Source: Austropuccinia psidii
Taxonomy: Eukaryota; Basidiomycota; Pucciniomycetes; Pucciniales; Sphaerophragmiaceae
Length of the DNA: 64,000 nucleotides
Reading direction: 5' to 3'
Assembly: GCA_023105745.1 (NCBI GenBank)
Contig: JALGQZ010000007.1
Span: 3,889,592-3,953,591, forward strand
A program made the position numbers and the translations under genes. Of this stretch, positions 24,635 through 36,526 are shown in pieces; within the stretch, counting starts at the first letter, position 1; each line of letters begins with the position of its first letter. The notes beneath the pieces were generated by a model. That model was not told the origin of the DNA. It saw nothing but the letters and a program-made list of their open reading frames with translations, and searched no databases.

Positions 24635-26674
24635 TTAAGGCTCAGAATTACTTTCATGTAAAGATACATCAGTTTCTTTTGTTTCTTCCACTTTTTCAAC
24701 ATTTATCTCATTGACTCTTGTCTTTTTTGGACAAGTGTTTGCTAAATGAGATGTACTTCCACATTTATGACATTTCAAAGGAGGTCTGTGATGTGGTTTA
24801 TTTGGTTTTAAAATTGGTTTCCCACTAGTCTTGTTGTCTATTGGGGGTTTATACCAATTTCTTCCAATTTTTGTTCTAGTAGTGATATCCTCCATAGCAT
24901 TGATATATTCTTCTGTAGAGCAAGGCTCAATACATCTGCTTCTTATACCATTCTCAAGGTCACCACCACACTTTCTTAATATCCTTTTATGTACCATTGG
25001 TTCAGACATATCAGGATGAAGGGCAGTTAATCTGTCCTTCTGTTTAAGAAACCAGGTCATGGGCCTGTCCCTCTCAATATTAAAAATGGCTTCTTCAAAA
25101 GAATTTTCCATCCTAAATCTCCAGGAATCATTTGCCCATTTGGAAATAACTTGTTCTTTCCACCAAGGCCAAGAATGTTTACCATGGTCTTGTCTCATTT
25201 TATAATACCATTTCTTTGCTGATTTGGTAAATAATGAGTGTAATCTGGCACTTATGTATTCATCTGGTATGTTAAAGTCTTCTTTAAACATATCAATTGT
25301 TTTCATAAATTCCATATGATTATATTCTCCTTCACCACTGAAGGTTGGCCATTCCTCTAATCTTGGAATGTCCTTATAATTGCAAGCAGTTTCCACATCA
25401 TGACTTGAAATTGTATGATGTAAATCATTATTCAAGTTAAGGACATTTCTGTCAAGAATTGGTGTGGATTGCCTTGGCAATTCATTTTTAAGTGATATAT
25501 TGTTAATACTTGACTGAATGTCTTCTTTCAATTCAAGTCTTGCTTTATCACTTTTCTGCAATTGTTCTTGAAAAAGAGCTGCATTGTGACCAGTTGAATT
25601 TTCCAAGTTTTGTACTTGTATTTTCAATTCTTTTAACTGTCCAGTTATAAAAGAAATTGAATGTTCATCTGGTTGATTGAGTAATGTAACTTTAAACTCA
25701 ACTCTTTCACAAATTTGCGTCAAAGACAAAATATTTGCCTTATTAACATTTTCAAGGCCAATTATGGTCTTTTGTTGGTCTTTCACTTGTAGTATCTCAT
25801 TACCCAACTTTTGTTGGACATGATCAAATGCTTTAAATTTTGCCATAATTTCTTTATTACAAGATTCAAAGTAAGTTACAAGTTTTACAAGATCTACTTC
25901 TTTGGAAAGGATTGGTTCAATCTTTCCTCCTCCTTGTTTTTGAATTCCATCAAAGTTCTTGCCATATTGAACACATTGTCCATGGCTGTCTTTTCCTTCT
26001 TTGGGATTCTGTAATTCTGAGGGTAAGGTTTGTTCCACTTGGGCTTTGCGTTTCCCTTTGCCTTTTGCTTGCCCTTCTGGTTGGTCTTTGGGGCTTGCTT
26101 GGGCTTGTTTGGCACTTGTTGAGGCAGATTTTTGCTGGTGGATGCTTGAGGAGCTTCCACTGGGCTGTTGTCCTTGCCTTGAGCCAATTTCTTCTTCTGA
26201 TCCTCTGACAACATGCTTTGGTTTTTCAACCAAGCTTTGATCTGTTGGACTTGTCCTTTGACAGACATTGGTGTCCAACCCAGCAGAAGATCTTCTGTCT
26301 TTTCTGGCCCCATGAACTTCTTCACTTGAAGATAAGAGTTCATGGTGCCTATCCAAAGACTTGGAAGGAGTTCCCACTCTTGTTGTTTTGACACCAGGAA
26401 CCAGTTTTTCCATTGGGATTGATAAATTTCCACAGCTGCCTGTTGGAAATGGTTCAGGTCTAACAGAAATAGCAGTTATGTCAGCTTCTGGACTCTCAAT
26501 AAGAGGTTCAAAGGTGCTGGCTAACCTTTGGGAACTGGTGGAAGTTCTGGCATCCTCCATTTCTGCCTCTCCTCTGGGAGGACATTCTTGCCTTTTGGAT
26601 TTGTGGCTGGAATGTCCTGGTCCAGATCCATTTGATTGGATGGAGTAGTTACTTCCACTTCTAGTAGGAGTCAT
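24635..26674 (-). CDS. Gag of element C
   Basis: 679 codons begin at ATG 26674 (MTPTRSGSNYSIQSNG, like B2 [15 protein letters not shown]). The N-terminal third is S/Q/K-rich and overlaps the +1-frame ORF. A coiled-coil-like stretch follows, then the capsid region (EWPTFSGEGEYNHMEFMKTI) and a CCHC knuckle near residue 635 (CHKCGSTSHLANTC). The frame ends at TAA 24635 just after an acidic stretch. In B2 the frame continues here into pol, so this stop is probably a GAA-to-TAA mutation rather than a natural gag end. Particle-forming structural protein. Confidence 0.85.
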   Translation of the reverse strand: MTPTRSGSNYSIQSNGSGPGHSSHKSKRQECPPRGEAEMEDARTSTSSQRLASTFEPLIESPEADITAISVRPEPFPTGSCGNLSIPMEKLVPGVKTTRVGTPSKSLDRHHELLSSSEEVHGARKDRRSSAGLDTNVCQRTSPTDQSLVEKPKHVVRGSEEEIGSRQGQQPSGSSSSIHQQKSASTSAKQAQASPKDQPEGQAKGKGKRKAQVEQTLPSELQNPKEGKDSHGQCVQYGKNFDGIQKQGGGKIEPILSKEVDLVKLVTYFESCNKEIMAKFKAFDHVQQKLGNEILQVKDQQKTIIGLENVNKANILSLTQICERVEFKVTLLNQPDEHSISFITGQLKELKIQVQNLENSTGHNAALFQEQLQKSDKARLELKEDIQSSINNISLKNELPRQSTPILDRNVLNLNNDLHHTISSHDVETACNYKDIPRLEEWPTFSGEGEYNHMEFMKTIDMFKEDFNIPDEYISARLHSLFTKSAKKWYYKMRQDHGKHSWPWWKEQVISKWANDSWRFRMENSFEEAIFNIERDRPMTWFLKQKDRLTALHPDMSEPMVHKRILRKCGGDLENGIRSRCIEPCSTEEYINAMEDITTRTKIGRNWYKPPIDNKTSGKPILKPNKPHHRPPLKCHKCGSTSHLANTCPKKTRVNEINVEKVEETKETDVSLHESNSEP

Positions 26675-26839
26675 TTTACGTCAATTTTAATAAAAAATAG
26701 AGTAAAATTGAATTGAATTCACCTGCAGGACCTTTAAAGGGCTCTTTGGTTACTAAACCCCTTGGTGCTGGACTGGTTTGAATTTCAATACTGGACTCTG
26801 AGGCTTCAGAGTCTGAAGAACTTTCCCTGATTGAAGACA
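25894..26839 (-). CDS. Proposed spliced overprinted ORF of element C (272 codons)
   Basis: Proposed exons on the minus strand are 26839-26723, 26660-26526 and 26459-25894. Intron 1 (62 nt) is GTGAAT to CTACTAG. Intron 2 (66 nt) is GTTAGC to CTGTTAG, with a CTGAC branch-like site 22 nt before its end. Both introns split codons after the first base, and the joined frame has no stop. It runs +1 to Gag. Conserved stretches with B2 include TTPSNQM.LD, NH.Q.A..EIY.SQ, EWELLP, MNS and [16 protein letters not shown], before a Lys-rich end. If an upstream exon ends in A, the start codon is completed by the TG at 26839. The Gag ATG (26674) lies in intron 1. Function unknown; the Lys-rich end could bind nucleic acid. 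No transcript data are available to me. Confidence 0.55.
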
Positions 26840-27392
26840 CTAGAGAAAATTGAAAATATAAGTTGTTTTATTAAATAATAAAAATAACTTATAAACTCAA
26901 CTTATGAAATAAAGTTGTTTTTATGTAATTTTATGGCAAATTACGTCAAAAATAAAGAAAAAAGGTCTAAGATAAAAGAAAAAAATGTTTTTAGTAAAGA
27001 TTTTTATTTTTAAAGATTTTTTATTTGATGTATTATTTTCTTTAAAGAAATAATAATTATGCAATTAACAAGTTAATTAATCAAAATTGCATTATTATTC
27101 ACTTTATACTAGAATAACTCAAAGAATAAATTTCAAGTCTGTGATGTGAAAAAGCCACTAGTTAGACAAAAGAAATTTATTCTAAATCACTCAATAGTAT
27201 ATTGTTTCAAACAATATTCTTAAGAAGAAATTAGCTTTATTAATATTATAAAGATTATTTATAAGGGATAAGTCCCAAAAAATCCAATATTAAGACAAAT
27301 ATGGCAATTTTACGTCAAAAAACAGTAAAATAAGGTCTAGAATATGATTTATGTCCCAAAAATTGGTTTAAAATAACGGCCAGGCCCCCAAA
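26840..27392 (-). other. Leader of C: primer-binding site, conserved motif, proposed first intron
   Basis: Minus-strand TGGGGGCCTGGCCG follows the 5' LTR and is the likely primer site. A motif at about 27115-27165 (TTTTTCACATC, AGACTTGAAA, TTCTTTGAGT) is shared with B1, B2 and C2. The leader ends in TTTTCTCTAG, a good splice acceptor before exon 2 at 26839. A donor at TTTGA/GT (27119/27118) would give a 279-nt intron. Confidence 0.5.
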
Positions 27393-29584
27393 TATAAGGT
27401 TTGTCTATGAAACTCTTGATAATAGTAACAATATCAAGAGTACTATGACTGTCCTCAGTAGAAAAATATAATATAATAAAATATTACAACCACAAATTTG
27501 AATATAATTATTAAAAATAATTATATATAAAAAAATAATTTTAATTATTATTATAAAAATATAATAATAAAAAAAAATATAATAATTATAATAAATTATA
27601 ATTATTCTATTATTGTTATAGTCACTGACAGTTATAACAACAAGAAGTGTAAAGCTCTTAATGAGACAATTACACGTGGCAAATATGAATATCAACCACT
27701 TATAAATAATATAAATATTATTTATAAAAAGAATTAAACACACACTGTGCAGAAATAATTCTTTTAGAATAAAAATTCTATATAAAAAAACTAATATTTA
27801 GATAAAAAAAATATAGAACTTTAAAGAAAACTTACTTATAAGATTTATTTAATACAACAAGTCTAATACAACAGTTATTATACTAAATAAAGATTATAAG
27901 TTAAAAAACACGTCAAAAATCAATAAATTTAAATATAAAACAACTTTTTATAATATAAATTATGATTAAAGAGTTTTTGAGAGGAATTTGTGGATTTTAA
28001 AAGATATTTAAAATGATAATTTTATATAATAAAATATATTATTGGTGATTACAACAATAATCTAAATTCTATGACTTCAATTCTTTAATTTAATAAATAA
28101 GGAATAAAAATAACTTAAGAATTACTTTTAATAATAAGATTTTATATTTAATAAAACTTTACCTGTTTAAATTTCTAATATGATTGGATTGATAATGAAT
28201 GATGGACAAAAACAGTGATGAAATGACTATTTTTATGTCTTCAGAGCAGCTCTCATGATTCATAATGAATATAGAGGGCGTGCTCAGGTCAAAACTGAAA
28301 AACCATGCTTAAAAATAAAGTTCTTAGCTTAAGGCAACTTATTTTTAATTCCAATTTAAAGTTACCAGTGTTATTCTTAACTCCATGTAACTTTAATCCT
28401 CATTTAAACTAATTATTTTGAGTTTTTAATATAAATAGACTTATTTATATTAAATTTCATCACATGAACAACTTAAAAATAGAGTTTCAAGTAGAAATCT
28501 CTTAAACTCAATTTTTAATTAATTTTTAAAGAAATCATAAATTTCTTTGAGTTTAATTAAAAGAGTAAATTTCCAGGCTAATTACCTAGGAAATTTATTT
28601 ATAAAAGATACTTAAAATTTAATTTATATATTGATAATATTAAATTCTAAGTTGTGTGAAATTTTCAAGCAAATCCATTAAGAATTGGATTTTTAATGAT
28701 TTTTTGAAGTTATTGCTATTTTTCCACGTAAAATAGCAAAACACACCAAACCTTAAGTTCTGATAAGGTTTTAATGCTTGAAACTTTAAAGTTTTAAGCT
28801 TATTTAAGGTTTTTAAGCTTAATTAAGCTCTGACAGTTCTTAAAACCTTGATTTCAAGCCTGCATATTGGGATTTATCCCTTGGCAGCTTGAGATTCCTG
28901 TCCAAATTGGGATAAAACCAGTTTAAACCTTAATGTTGGATCAAAGTCTAATCTTAAAGTTTAAATAAGGTTGAAAATCCTCCAATACAGGTGGACAACC
29001 TTAATTGAATCCTTGCAGATCGAAAAAGTTGAGTACCCCAGCTCTATTTGGTATTTTTCCTTTGTCCCACCTTTCTGCGTGGATTTTGCCCTTTTATTTA
29101 TTTAAAGCCATACTATGGCCTTAAACCCTTTTAAATTGAGCTCATGCAGGATTTCCATTCTGTATGGCAAATCCTTAGCCAATTCAGTAAATATACACCA
29201 CACCTCAATTTTAACTAAAATTTTGGTAAGTTTGCATAAACCTTATGCAGCTTTAAATTTAAGCTTAATTAAGCTTAAATTCAACAATTTTAAAAAAATG
29301 TTAAAGAAGTTACATTGGTACTGTGAGATTCTTAAAACTTCCAATAACATAAAAAATAAGTGGTTTTGGGTATAACACCCTATGGGTGTACCCTAGGTTA
29401 TTTTTGGTGTAGAATCCAAAAATGACATAATATTTATAACTTTGTTTATCCAAAAAAAAGTTATACTTATTTTTTATTATTTTTTATTTTAAATTCAACT
29501 AAAAAGTCTGTTTAAGACAAAATTAACTGTTTATAAAATCATTTGTGGCCTTATGGGTATGTCATACATACCTCACAGGCCACA
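27393..29584 (-). repeat. 5' LTR of element C
   Basis: The copy runs from TGTGGCCTGTGAGG (29584) to CAAACCTTATA (27393) on the minus strand. Compared with the 3' LTR it has lost one base near the start and carries a C-to-T change in the terminal CA. Either change would impair further integration. Minus-strand promoter signals are weaker than in family B. Confidence 0.9.
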
Positions 29585-29912
29585 ATATTGGTAATATGAT
29601 TCTTATTAATTGTTTTTTATTAAGAAAAAACAATTTTTTACACGTTTATTATTTGTTGGTAACAATGATAAAGTGCTTTTACATATATTAATTATATTAT
29701 ATTAATATAATTATTTTATATATATTATATTTTATAATATAAATTATATTATTATATTTATTCAATAATATAATTATTTTACGCCATAATTATAATAATT
29801 CTTCATTATTATAATTATTTTTATCTTATTTATTCCATTTATAAGGACATTCATAGTACAATAAGCAAAATATTAGTAATTTTTACTTATTGTTTCATAG
29901 CCAAACCTTACA
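29585..29912 (+). repeat. 3' LTR of B1, last part
   Basis: The sequence matches 8883-9195 and ends CCAAACCTTACA. It starts with the second copy of ATATT, the target duplication of C. The B1 target duplication TTCTT follows at 29913-29917. Confidence 0.88.
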
Positions 29913-31066
29913 TTCTTAATCTCAGTCCAATTCTTTCTCTTTGTCTCATTTCACTTCTTATTCTTTGTCTCATTCACTTCTTACCTTTTCTATTGTCTCT
30001 CATCACCATCCTTATTTTCTTATATACTTAAAACACAATCTTTGTATCTAGCATTGGTACAACATTTCCTATATTTCTCATCAATGTAATACTAACCAGA
30101 TCTTAATCTAGCTTTTTGTAGCACTACCAGTATTTACAAATATACCTCTATCTTATTCATTACTTGTATTCCATCTCTTAGTTACTTAGCTCTTTCTTAC
30201 TCTCTTCGTCCTACTGCTGTTAATTCCACTTCAAACAAAAATGTAATCATAAATTGAGTCACAGACCCTTTGCCTCAATTTAAAGCCAAAAGTGATGAAC
30301 TTTTTCATCAATTTTAACATCCCACACCTTCCCAAAAGGAGTTTGTGGGAGTCTGGCACCATTTTAGAAAATATTTTTTCCCCCTCAAAATTAGTTTTCC
30401 ATAATTCCTTTTCATGTACTATACATAAAATTTACAAATGTAATTCAATTGAAAAATTACATCATGCAAATCAAATTATTAATTCTACATGTGTAAATTT
30501 AAGCTCACTTACATAATACATGAGCACATTTTGAAATTTCAATTCCTTATAGCTTCTAAACTACACACCACAACTCAAATTTAGCATTAAAATTGATGGT
30601 TAAAGCCATATGTGATGTGAATTAAATCGAGGTTTTTAGGACTTTGAGATTTTCATACAGAAAAATAATAAAAACTTAATTTAAGATTATTTAGACTTGA
30701 GCTACATATTTTCCCTCAGAAGTGACCCCACCTACTTTCTGATGAGGAATCCAATGGTTAAACAATTTTAATAGATTTATTTATTGGAAAAAAATATACA
30801 ATAATTTTCATTAACTTTTTTCCAAAAAATATTTTATTTTTATTATTTTGGAAAAAAAATTATTTCTACTTCATTCTTTCAATTACAAATATATCTTGAC
30901 ATTTTTCAAATGTAATAAAAATTTATGATTAAATTTTCATTATAAATTATATTTTTATATTCTTACATTTTGCTCTTATGTTTCAAAGTATAAGGTTTAT
31001 TTTGAATTATAACTTTAATTCTTTTTAGTCTGTTGGGTATATGAAAATAACTCTAAGGCTCACATT
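29913..31066. other. Non-coding host or relic sequence
   Basis: No gene is supported. The first 350 bp are C/T-rich (repeated TCTTTGTCTCATT) with a TATATACTTAAAAC stretch at about 30023, and may continue the possible LTR interrupted at 7229. The right end, up to AAGGCTCACA at 31066, looks like the reversed start of a B/C-type LTR (TGTGAGCC...) next to a pol relic, so part of it is probably an old minus-strand LTR. Confidence 0.4.
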
Positions 31067-31480
31067 TCCTATCCCTAAAAAAGGATATTACTTTGTAGTA
31101 TTGTTATTTCTAGTGTGTATGAACCTTATGAAAGGTTTGGTAGCATCAGGTAAGTCTTTTTTAGCCAAATATTCATCTTCACAAGTTGGATCACTGTATC
31201 TTACAAGATATTCCCTCACTTTCATAGTCCTTGTTTTTCTTCCTTTGAGAGCTCTGTTAGTTCTCTTATTACCAGATGTTTTGACAGGAAATATAAAATG
31301 GGAAATTCGTTTTTAAGGGAAACAATTCACCATCACCATATTTTCAATTTCTTATCAAGCTTAATGGAAATGTAGGAGGCTTATTACCAAGCTTTTCAGA
31401 TACTTCTACTTCAACGGAATTTTCTCCATAAAGGGCTCTAATTACCAAAGGTACTGTAAGTTTTAACTATAAAACATTTT
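31067..31480 (-). pseudogene. Relic of the 3' end of a Gypsy pol (integrase tail and chromodomain)
   Basis: On the minus strand a degenerate frame reads PPTFPLSLIRN and VIRALYGENSVEVEVSE, close to the end of B2 integrase, then LVRYSDPTCEDEYLAKKDLP, a chromodomain. Stops and frame changes are frequent. It directly precedes an LTR-like start at 31066. It belongs to a B/C-related family and is much older than the other copies. Confidence 0.65.
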
Positions 31481-32967
31481 CAGGATGAGTCTATGTAGTA
31501 TCTCAAAAAGAGTCAATACAAGCCAGAACTATTACTGTGACACAATGAAAATAGTTTTAAAAATAGATGAAAGGTTCTATTTTTATATAACAACAGAAAT
31601 GATGAGTCTACTGAGAACCTTGGTTGAAATAAGCCAATATATGTTTACTTTGAGAATTACTAAACTAATTAATCAATTTAATTTTATCAATATTATCCAA
31701 AGGATACTACTGGTAAAGTCAGTTTTACTATGTAAGGATGATAATTAATGATGATGATGTCCTTTTCAAGTAAGAAAAGGCCTTCTTTTATTTCTTTTGG
31801 TGATTTTGAGGGTCTGTTAAACTCTTCACACCACTGAAGAGTGAGAAATTTCACTCTGCATGCTGGGGTGTGGTTTGTTAGCATTGATTCTGACATCAGA
31901 ATAGTCAGAATTGCAGTTTTGAGACCACAAATGATCATTCTGCATGAATACAGTGTGAAAGAATTGTTCACAGGCCACTTCACAATTTTGATGACATATC
32001 CAGAGTGTTTGGATCACTAATACGGATCATTCTGGGTGGGGTTAAGCTTTGAACTACCATCATTTTAAGTATTAAGCCAGTACTGGTTGGTAAAGGTTTA
32101 GTACAGACTAGTATTGGCCAAAATACTTCCAATACAGATATCTCAGGCAATAATTGAAATATCAAGAATCGAAGAGCACAGAATTCAAGCATTTAAAGAG
32201 AATTTCACTTTGGTATGTGTCATGTTTACCGTTCTCAAAAATAGTAGAATTTATAAGGGTTCTTAGATTTTCAATGTCTTTTTTGTACATGAGCATGTGG
32301 CTTCAAAATATTTCAAGCAAGATATGTTTTCCAATTTGGAAGATATACGTATTCTTATGATACACAATGTTAGGGAATAATGAGCTCTACATTTTGGTAT
32401 AATTTACAGTACAGCTGTATGTATATATGGCAAAGATACAGGGGTTTATTTATCTTTCTATTTTCAGAAATCCTGCATTTTGAGTAATAAAGCTTTGAAC
32501 CAATATCCCCTCGACAATTTTTAGAGATAAGGAGGTCTATGGTATCTCAAATTGAAGATCATATTTATATCCTTAATTTTTTTATACATTTGTACAGTGT
32601 TGTACAAGGCCTCTTAGACTTTAAGGGGTTTCTTTGGTAAAAAAGGGTTATATGGATATTTTCTGTAGGAAGGGTCCTTCAGGGAGATGGATTATACCAC
32701 TGGATAGCTCTCATTGAGATATTTAAGAAAAATACCATTTTGTTGGTTATAATCAGGATTTTTACTTCTCTTGTCTTATCTTTAAGCTGTTGTATATTTT
32801 TTGTTTCTTATCCTATTTGGATAAGCTTAGTATATCTATATTTGGAGATTTTCCCTCTTTGAATTTATATATTTATTGGATATTCCTGTCCAATGATTTC
32901 TATGCCATTACTCATGGTATTTGGATTTCATACTGGTGCTTTGCTTTGAGTAATAGGCTGACATACC
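31481..32967 (-). repeat. Degenerate 3' LTR of an A-family relic, plus unassigned sequence
   Basis: The right end (about 32900-32967) is the reverse complement of the start of LTR A at 5538, with the same TGTCAGCC edge next to a polypurine tract. Further left, short stretches resemble LTR A (for example the paired TTGTACA boxes near 32585-32615). The left end is not clear. I cannot assign 31490-32000; the ORFs of 60-96 codons there are not supported. Confidence 0.45.
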
Positions 32968-34380
32968 CTCCTCCCAAAAAATGCTCATCATTGATGGGAC
33001 TGTTTTGTCCTCACAGCGGCTCTCTATTTTTCAAAATGAGAATCTTTATCTTTCATATTTGCTAGCTTTACCCACTGGTCTTTGTCTGGTGGTTTATTCT
33101 TTTTTTCTATTAGATACTCTTTAATGGAATATCTTTTTATCTGATTGTGGTTTTAAGTTTCAAAGTAGAGGTTTATTTATTTTTATTTTTCAATTTTCAA
33201 GGAATTCTCTGTGAAATTATGTATTCTTATGCCAGAGATTCTATGTCACTCTGTACCTATTAAGAGTTCATCAATCTAAGCATTTTTGAGTACCACAAAT
33301 CCAGTGTTCAAGACAAGATTTACCATGTGTGGTATTATTATTCCTTTTTGAATTACTCCAAGTGACTCTATTTTCCCTGAAGCACTATTGAGGCTTCTTC
33401 CTTTTGTAAAGAGTCTATCTTCATGCCACATTTAGTAGTGTTTGGAAAAGTATTTCTTTGCTACTCTTGAGAAAGCTGCTCCTGTGTCAACAATAAAAGG
33501 ATGCTTTTTATTTTCAATGTACAAATTAATCTTTCATTTTGCTCCATGAATAAAGTTCATAAAGATTTTGGGGTTTTACAAATATTCTTTAGAATTAGTG
33601 GTGCTCCCATTAAGGTACTCACCATTTTTGGGTTTACTGAATTCAGGTTTCAAAGAGTTTTCATGGATGTATTCTTGTTTCTAATCCTCATAATCCAATA
33701 AATATTGTTCAATAGGGTCTGATTCACTATCTAAATAGTCTCTGAACCTATTTCCCATACTGTGAGAGTCAAATTTGTACTCTATGTGTTCTTCTACATA
33801 CTCTTTCTCTATTGAAAATATTTTCTTTTTTTCATGGGACAATTATTTGCAGAGTAGTCAGGTGATCAACAATTATTACATGTACTTATTCTCTTTGGTG
33901 TTTCTAAACCATTGTTAGGTTTGATGACTTTTTCCATGAGTAGCTTTGGTTTTCCTCTTCTATCATGTGGCTTATAAGTTGACTTACTTCCAATTGATGT
34001 ATTTTTTTCTGACATATTGTATGGCAAATGCTATGTCATCAATCACCATTAAAAAAAACTACCCCTGCTGGCAGTAGTAGCAGTTGCAAACTCCTTTTAA
34101 CCTGAGTCTTGACCTTGGTTCTAACCTTGAAATATTTTGCAGATACTTTCAGCCACAGCTTTGGACATTGAGAATTTTTCTCAATAAAAATGGAAGATTA
34201 CAGATTTTCCATGAGCTTTTTTTGTCTCCACATACATAAAAACCCACTACTGATTAATTAAAGAGGACTTTGAATTACACCCCTTTTCAAGAGAAAAAGA
34301 AACTTCTCTCATTAGTTTCTGTGGAGAATATTCAAATGAATTTCATTTCCCTTGAAAATTGAAATAATGAACCGACTTCA
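32968..34380 (-). pseudogene. Deleted, decayed gag-pol of an A-family element
   Basis: Read on the minus strand from the right: Gag capsid end (DDIA, then QYVRKKYINWK, near 33980-34040), a ruined CCHC knuckle (NNC, then DYSANNCP, near 33840-33890), then the protease near 33200-33520 (PFIVDTGAAFSRVAKKYF, and NSASGKIESLG). The sequence then jumps at about 33130-33190 straight to the chromodomain and polypurine tract (about 32970-33120). The reverse transcriptase, RNase H and integrase are deleted. Many stops are present. The closest relative in the window is element A. Confidence 0.7.
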
Positions 34381-35507
34381 CATTCACCCACCGTTACAAA
34401 AACATTAATGTTAAACTCTTTTGAATGTAAAACTGAAACATATATGAAAAGGAACTCTTATGTAAACAAACGTTTTTTCAGCAAAATATTCTGAAGTATG
34501 ACTTTTCTCTATTATCTTACATATTTTGAATACCTTTGAAAAGGTATGACCCAAGTATGAAGGATTGTCTTTAAAAATACATACCTTTCTTGCATATTGA
34601 TCATTAATATCCCATACCTATCTTGAAAAAATTGTTTCCAGAAGTATTTAAAGCATAATTTATAGCCATTGATTTCTGTAACTCAGGAGGAGTAATCTTA
34701 ATTTTGATTTTTTTTACTTTTATTTTGATTATTAGAAGTATTCCTTTCTATCTATTACTAAAAATTCAGAAGGGTTTTTAAATTTATTGAAATGTGTTAA
34801 TTATAAAAGGCCTTTTAAAATCCAAAAAACCTTTTATGTGACTTATATTTATATTTTAAATTAAGAACAATGATAATAATGGTAATTAAATCAAGGCTTT
34901 TCTCAATTTTTTTTGATTTTATTTTGAGTACCACATTATCATTCACAATAAATACATTATCTCACAAATTTTCTATTTGCAAGCTTGCAAAGAATTTAAG
35001 TAATATATTTTTACAGTTTCCATCATTGTTCAACCATATTCACCTTTCAGCTTATTTATTTATTTCCATAGATCTCAGTTTCTTTATTTAATTTTTTCTT
35101 ATTAGTCCAAATCTTCTTTATTATCAAATTTCTTCTGAAGAAATTGCAAATAATCAACATGAGGAATTTTGAACCAAACAAAGAATAGCTTTTTTTAAAA
35201 TCCCAAGTTTTTCCTTTAGTTTTTATTGTTTTTTTGGGACATGAACTTTTATCATTATTTGTTGTGTTTTTTTCATGTTTATACTCACCTTTTTTTTTCT
35301 ATGGTGAGAAAGAAGCCAACTTTTGTCTACAATTTTTTCCCATGTTTTTTGAAATTTTCATTTTTTTTTTGGAATTTTATTGAAATATTGCTAAATTGCT
35401 CTATTCCTTTGATATATTGAGATTTTCTGTATTTCATCATTCTTTTTTAAGTATTTTATTAATTTTATTAATTTTTTATTTTAACTGACCTTTTTTATTA
35501 TTTTTTG
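34381..35507. other. AT-rich stretch without recognisable gene
   Basis: Long T-rich runs and low complexity; ORFs up to 73 codons are leucine/phenylalanine/serine-rich by composition only. It may be the decayed 5' part of the A-family relic. Positions 35503-35507 (TTTTG) are the left target duplication of the B-family solo LTR. Confidence 0.4.
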
Positions 35508-36526
35508 TGTAAGGTTTGACTATGATACAATAAGTAAATATTACAAATATTTAACTTATTGTACTATGGATGCCCTTATGAATAATGAATAATAAGATAA
35601 AATTAATTATAATAATTGTGAATTATTATAATTAAGGTTTAAAAAATGACTATATTATTGAATAAATATAGTAATATAATTTATATCATAAAAAGATAAT
35701 ATAATAAACAAATATATTAATATATTTATAAGCACTTTATTATTGTTACCAACAGATAATAAAGGAATAAAAAATTGTTTTTTATAAATAAAAAACAATT
35801 AATAACAATAATATTACCAACATTAAAGTTATTTATTAATATAAATACTATTTATATCAATATAAGAATTATTAAAAGTAATAATAAAGAGAAAGTAACC
35901 TACTTTTAACACTTAATATAATAATTTTGAAAGATTTTACGCCAAAATAATGTAAATACAGTTTATACAAACTTTAGTTACAAATAAAAATAGAGAAAAT
36001 TACAAATATTCTTTGATTTTACGTGGAAATGGGGTTTAAAGAGATTTTTGAGCAAAAAAATTAAATAATTGAAGTAATCATGTCAATATTGATGATTATA
36101 ATAAAGATAATCTTTGGTCTTTCATAATATCAAGTTTTTATATATAAAGAATAAAGAATCTAACTTTTTTGATTTAATTATTTAGTCTTTTGTTGCGTCT
36201 GAGGGGAAAATAGAGTAAAAAGAGCTCTATTTATAGTAAATACCTCCCTTATAGAGTCCAGCAGGCTTCTAGTAGACGTGTACTGATTCTTTCTACTAGA
36301 AATGATCAATATTTCAAGGTTTAGTGATGATTACATCATGATCAAACCATCTTATCTCATTATTACGCCATTATTTAGAGTTATCACTATAACTCTAAGT
36401 TTGATGACATCATAGGCTTTGTATAAGCCTAAACTTCGTGGATTTTATTAGTATTAATAATAATCTAATAGTAGTTATCAGTTTCATCACTTATATGACT
36501 GTTAAACTTAAAATAAGATTACAGTG
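35508..36526 (-). repeat. Solo LTR of family B, left part (split by B2)
   Basis: The repeat starts TGTAAGGTTTGAC, the reversed end of a B-type LTR, and is cut at 36526 by B2; the rest is 47229-48166. Total length is 1957 bp. TTTTG flanks the whole unit (35503-35507 and 48167-48171). It is clearly older than the B2 LTRs by divergence. It keeps the TATA-like region (minus strand, near 36230) and the CTCAG stretch. Confidence 0.9.

Larger units (their letters stand above)
18574..29584 (-). mobile_element. Element C: almost complete Ty3/Gypsy element
   Basis: Two LTRs of 2193 and 2192 bp bound a gag and a pol on the minus strand. ATATT lies on both sides (18569-18573 and 29585-29589). The element sits in the 3' LTR of B1, which reads through once C is removed. 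It has a primer site, a conserved leader, the overprinted spliced ORF, gag-pol and a polypurine tract. One nonsense codon and two single-base losses break gag-pol, so C was competent recently but is now inactive. Confidence 0.93.
7230..29912 (+). mobile_element. Element B1: decayed Ty3/Gypsy element with three nested insertions
   Basis: The element starts with TGTGAACC at 7230 and ends with CCTTACA at 29912. TTCTT flanks both sides (7225-7229 and 29913-29917), a 5-bp target duplication. It has a 5' LTR (7230-9195), a primer site, a remnant gag-pol (12102-14830), a polypurine tract and a 3' LTR broken into 14949-15190, 17168-18573 and 29585-29912. Later insertions are a C-family solo LTR at 9707-11886, a D-family LTR at 15191-17167 and the complete minus-strand C element at 18574-29584. 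B1 is therefore older than all three. Confidence 0.9.

Noticed and set aside
31826..32017. Integrase-like fragment (ISDP near 32010)
   Set aside because: The flanking residues do not follow the integrase pattern, and no frame continues the match.
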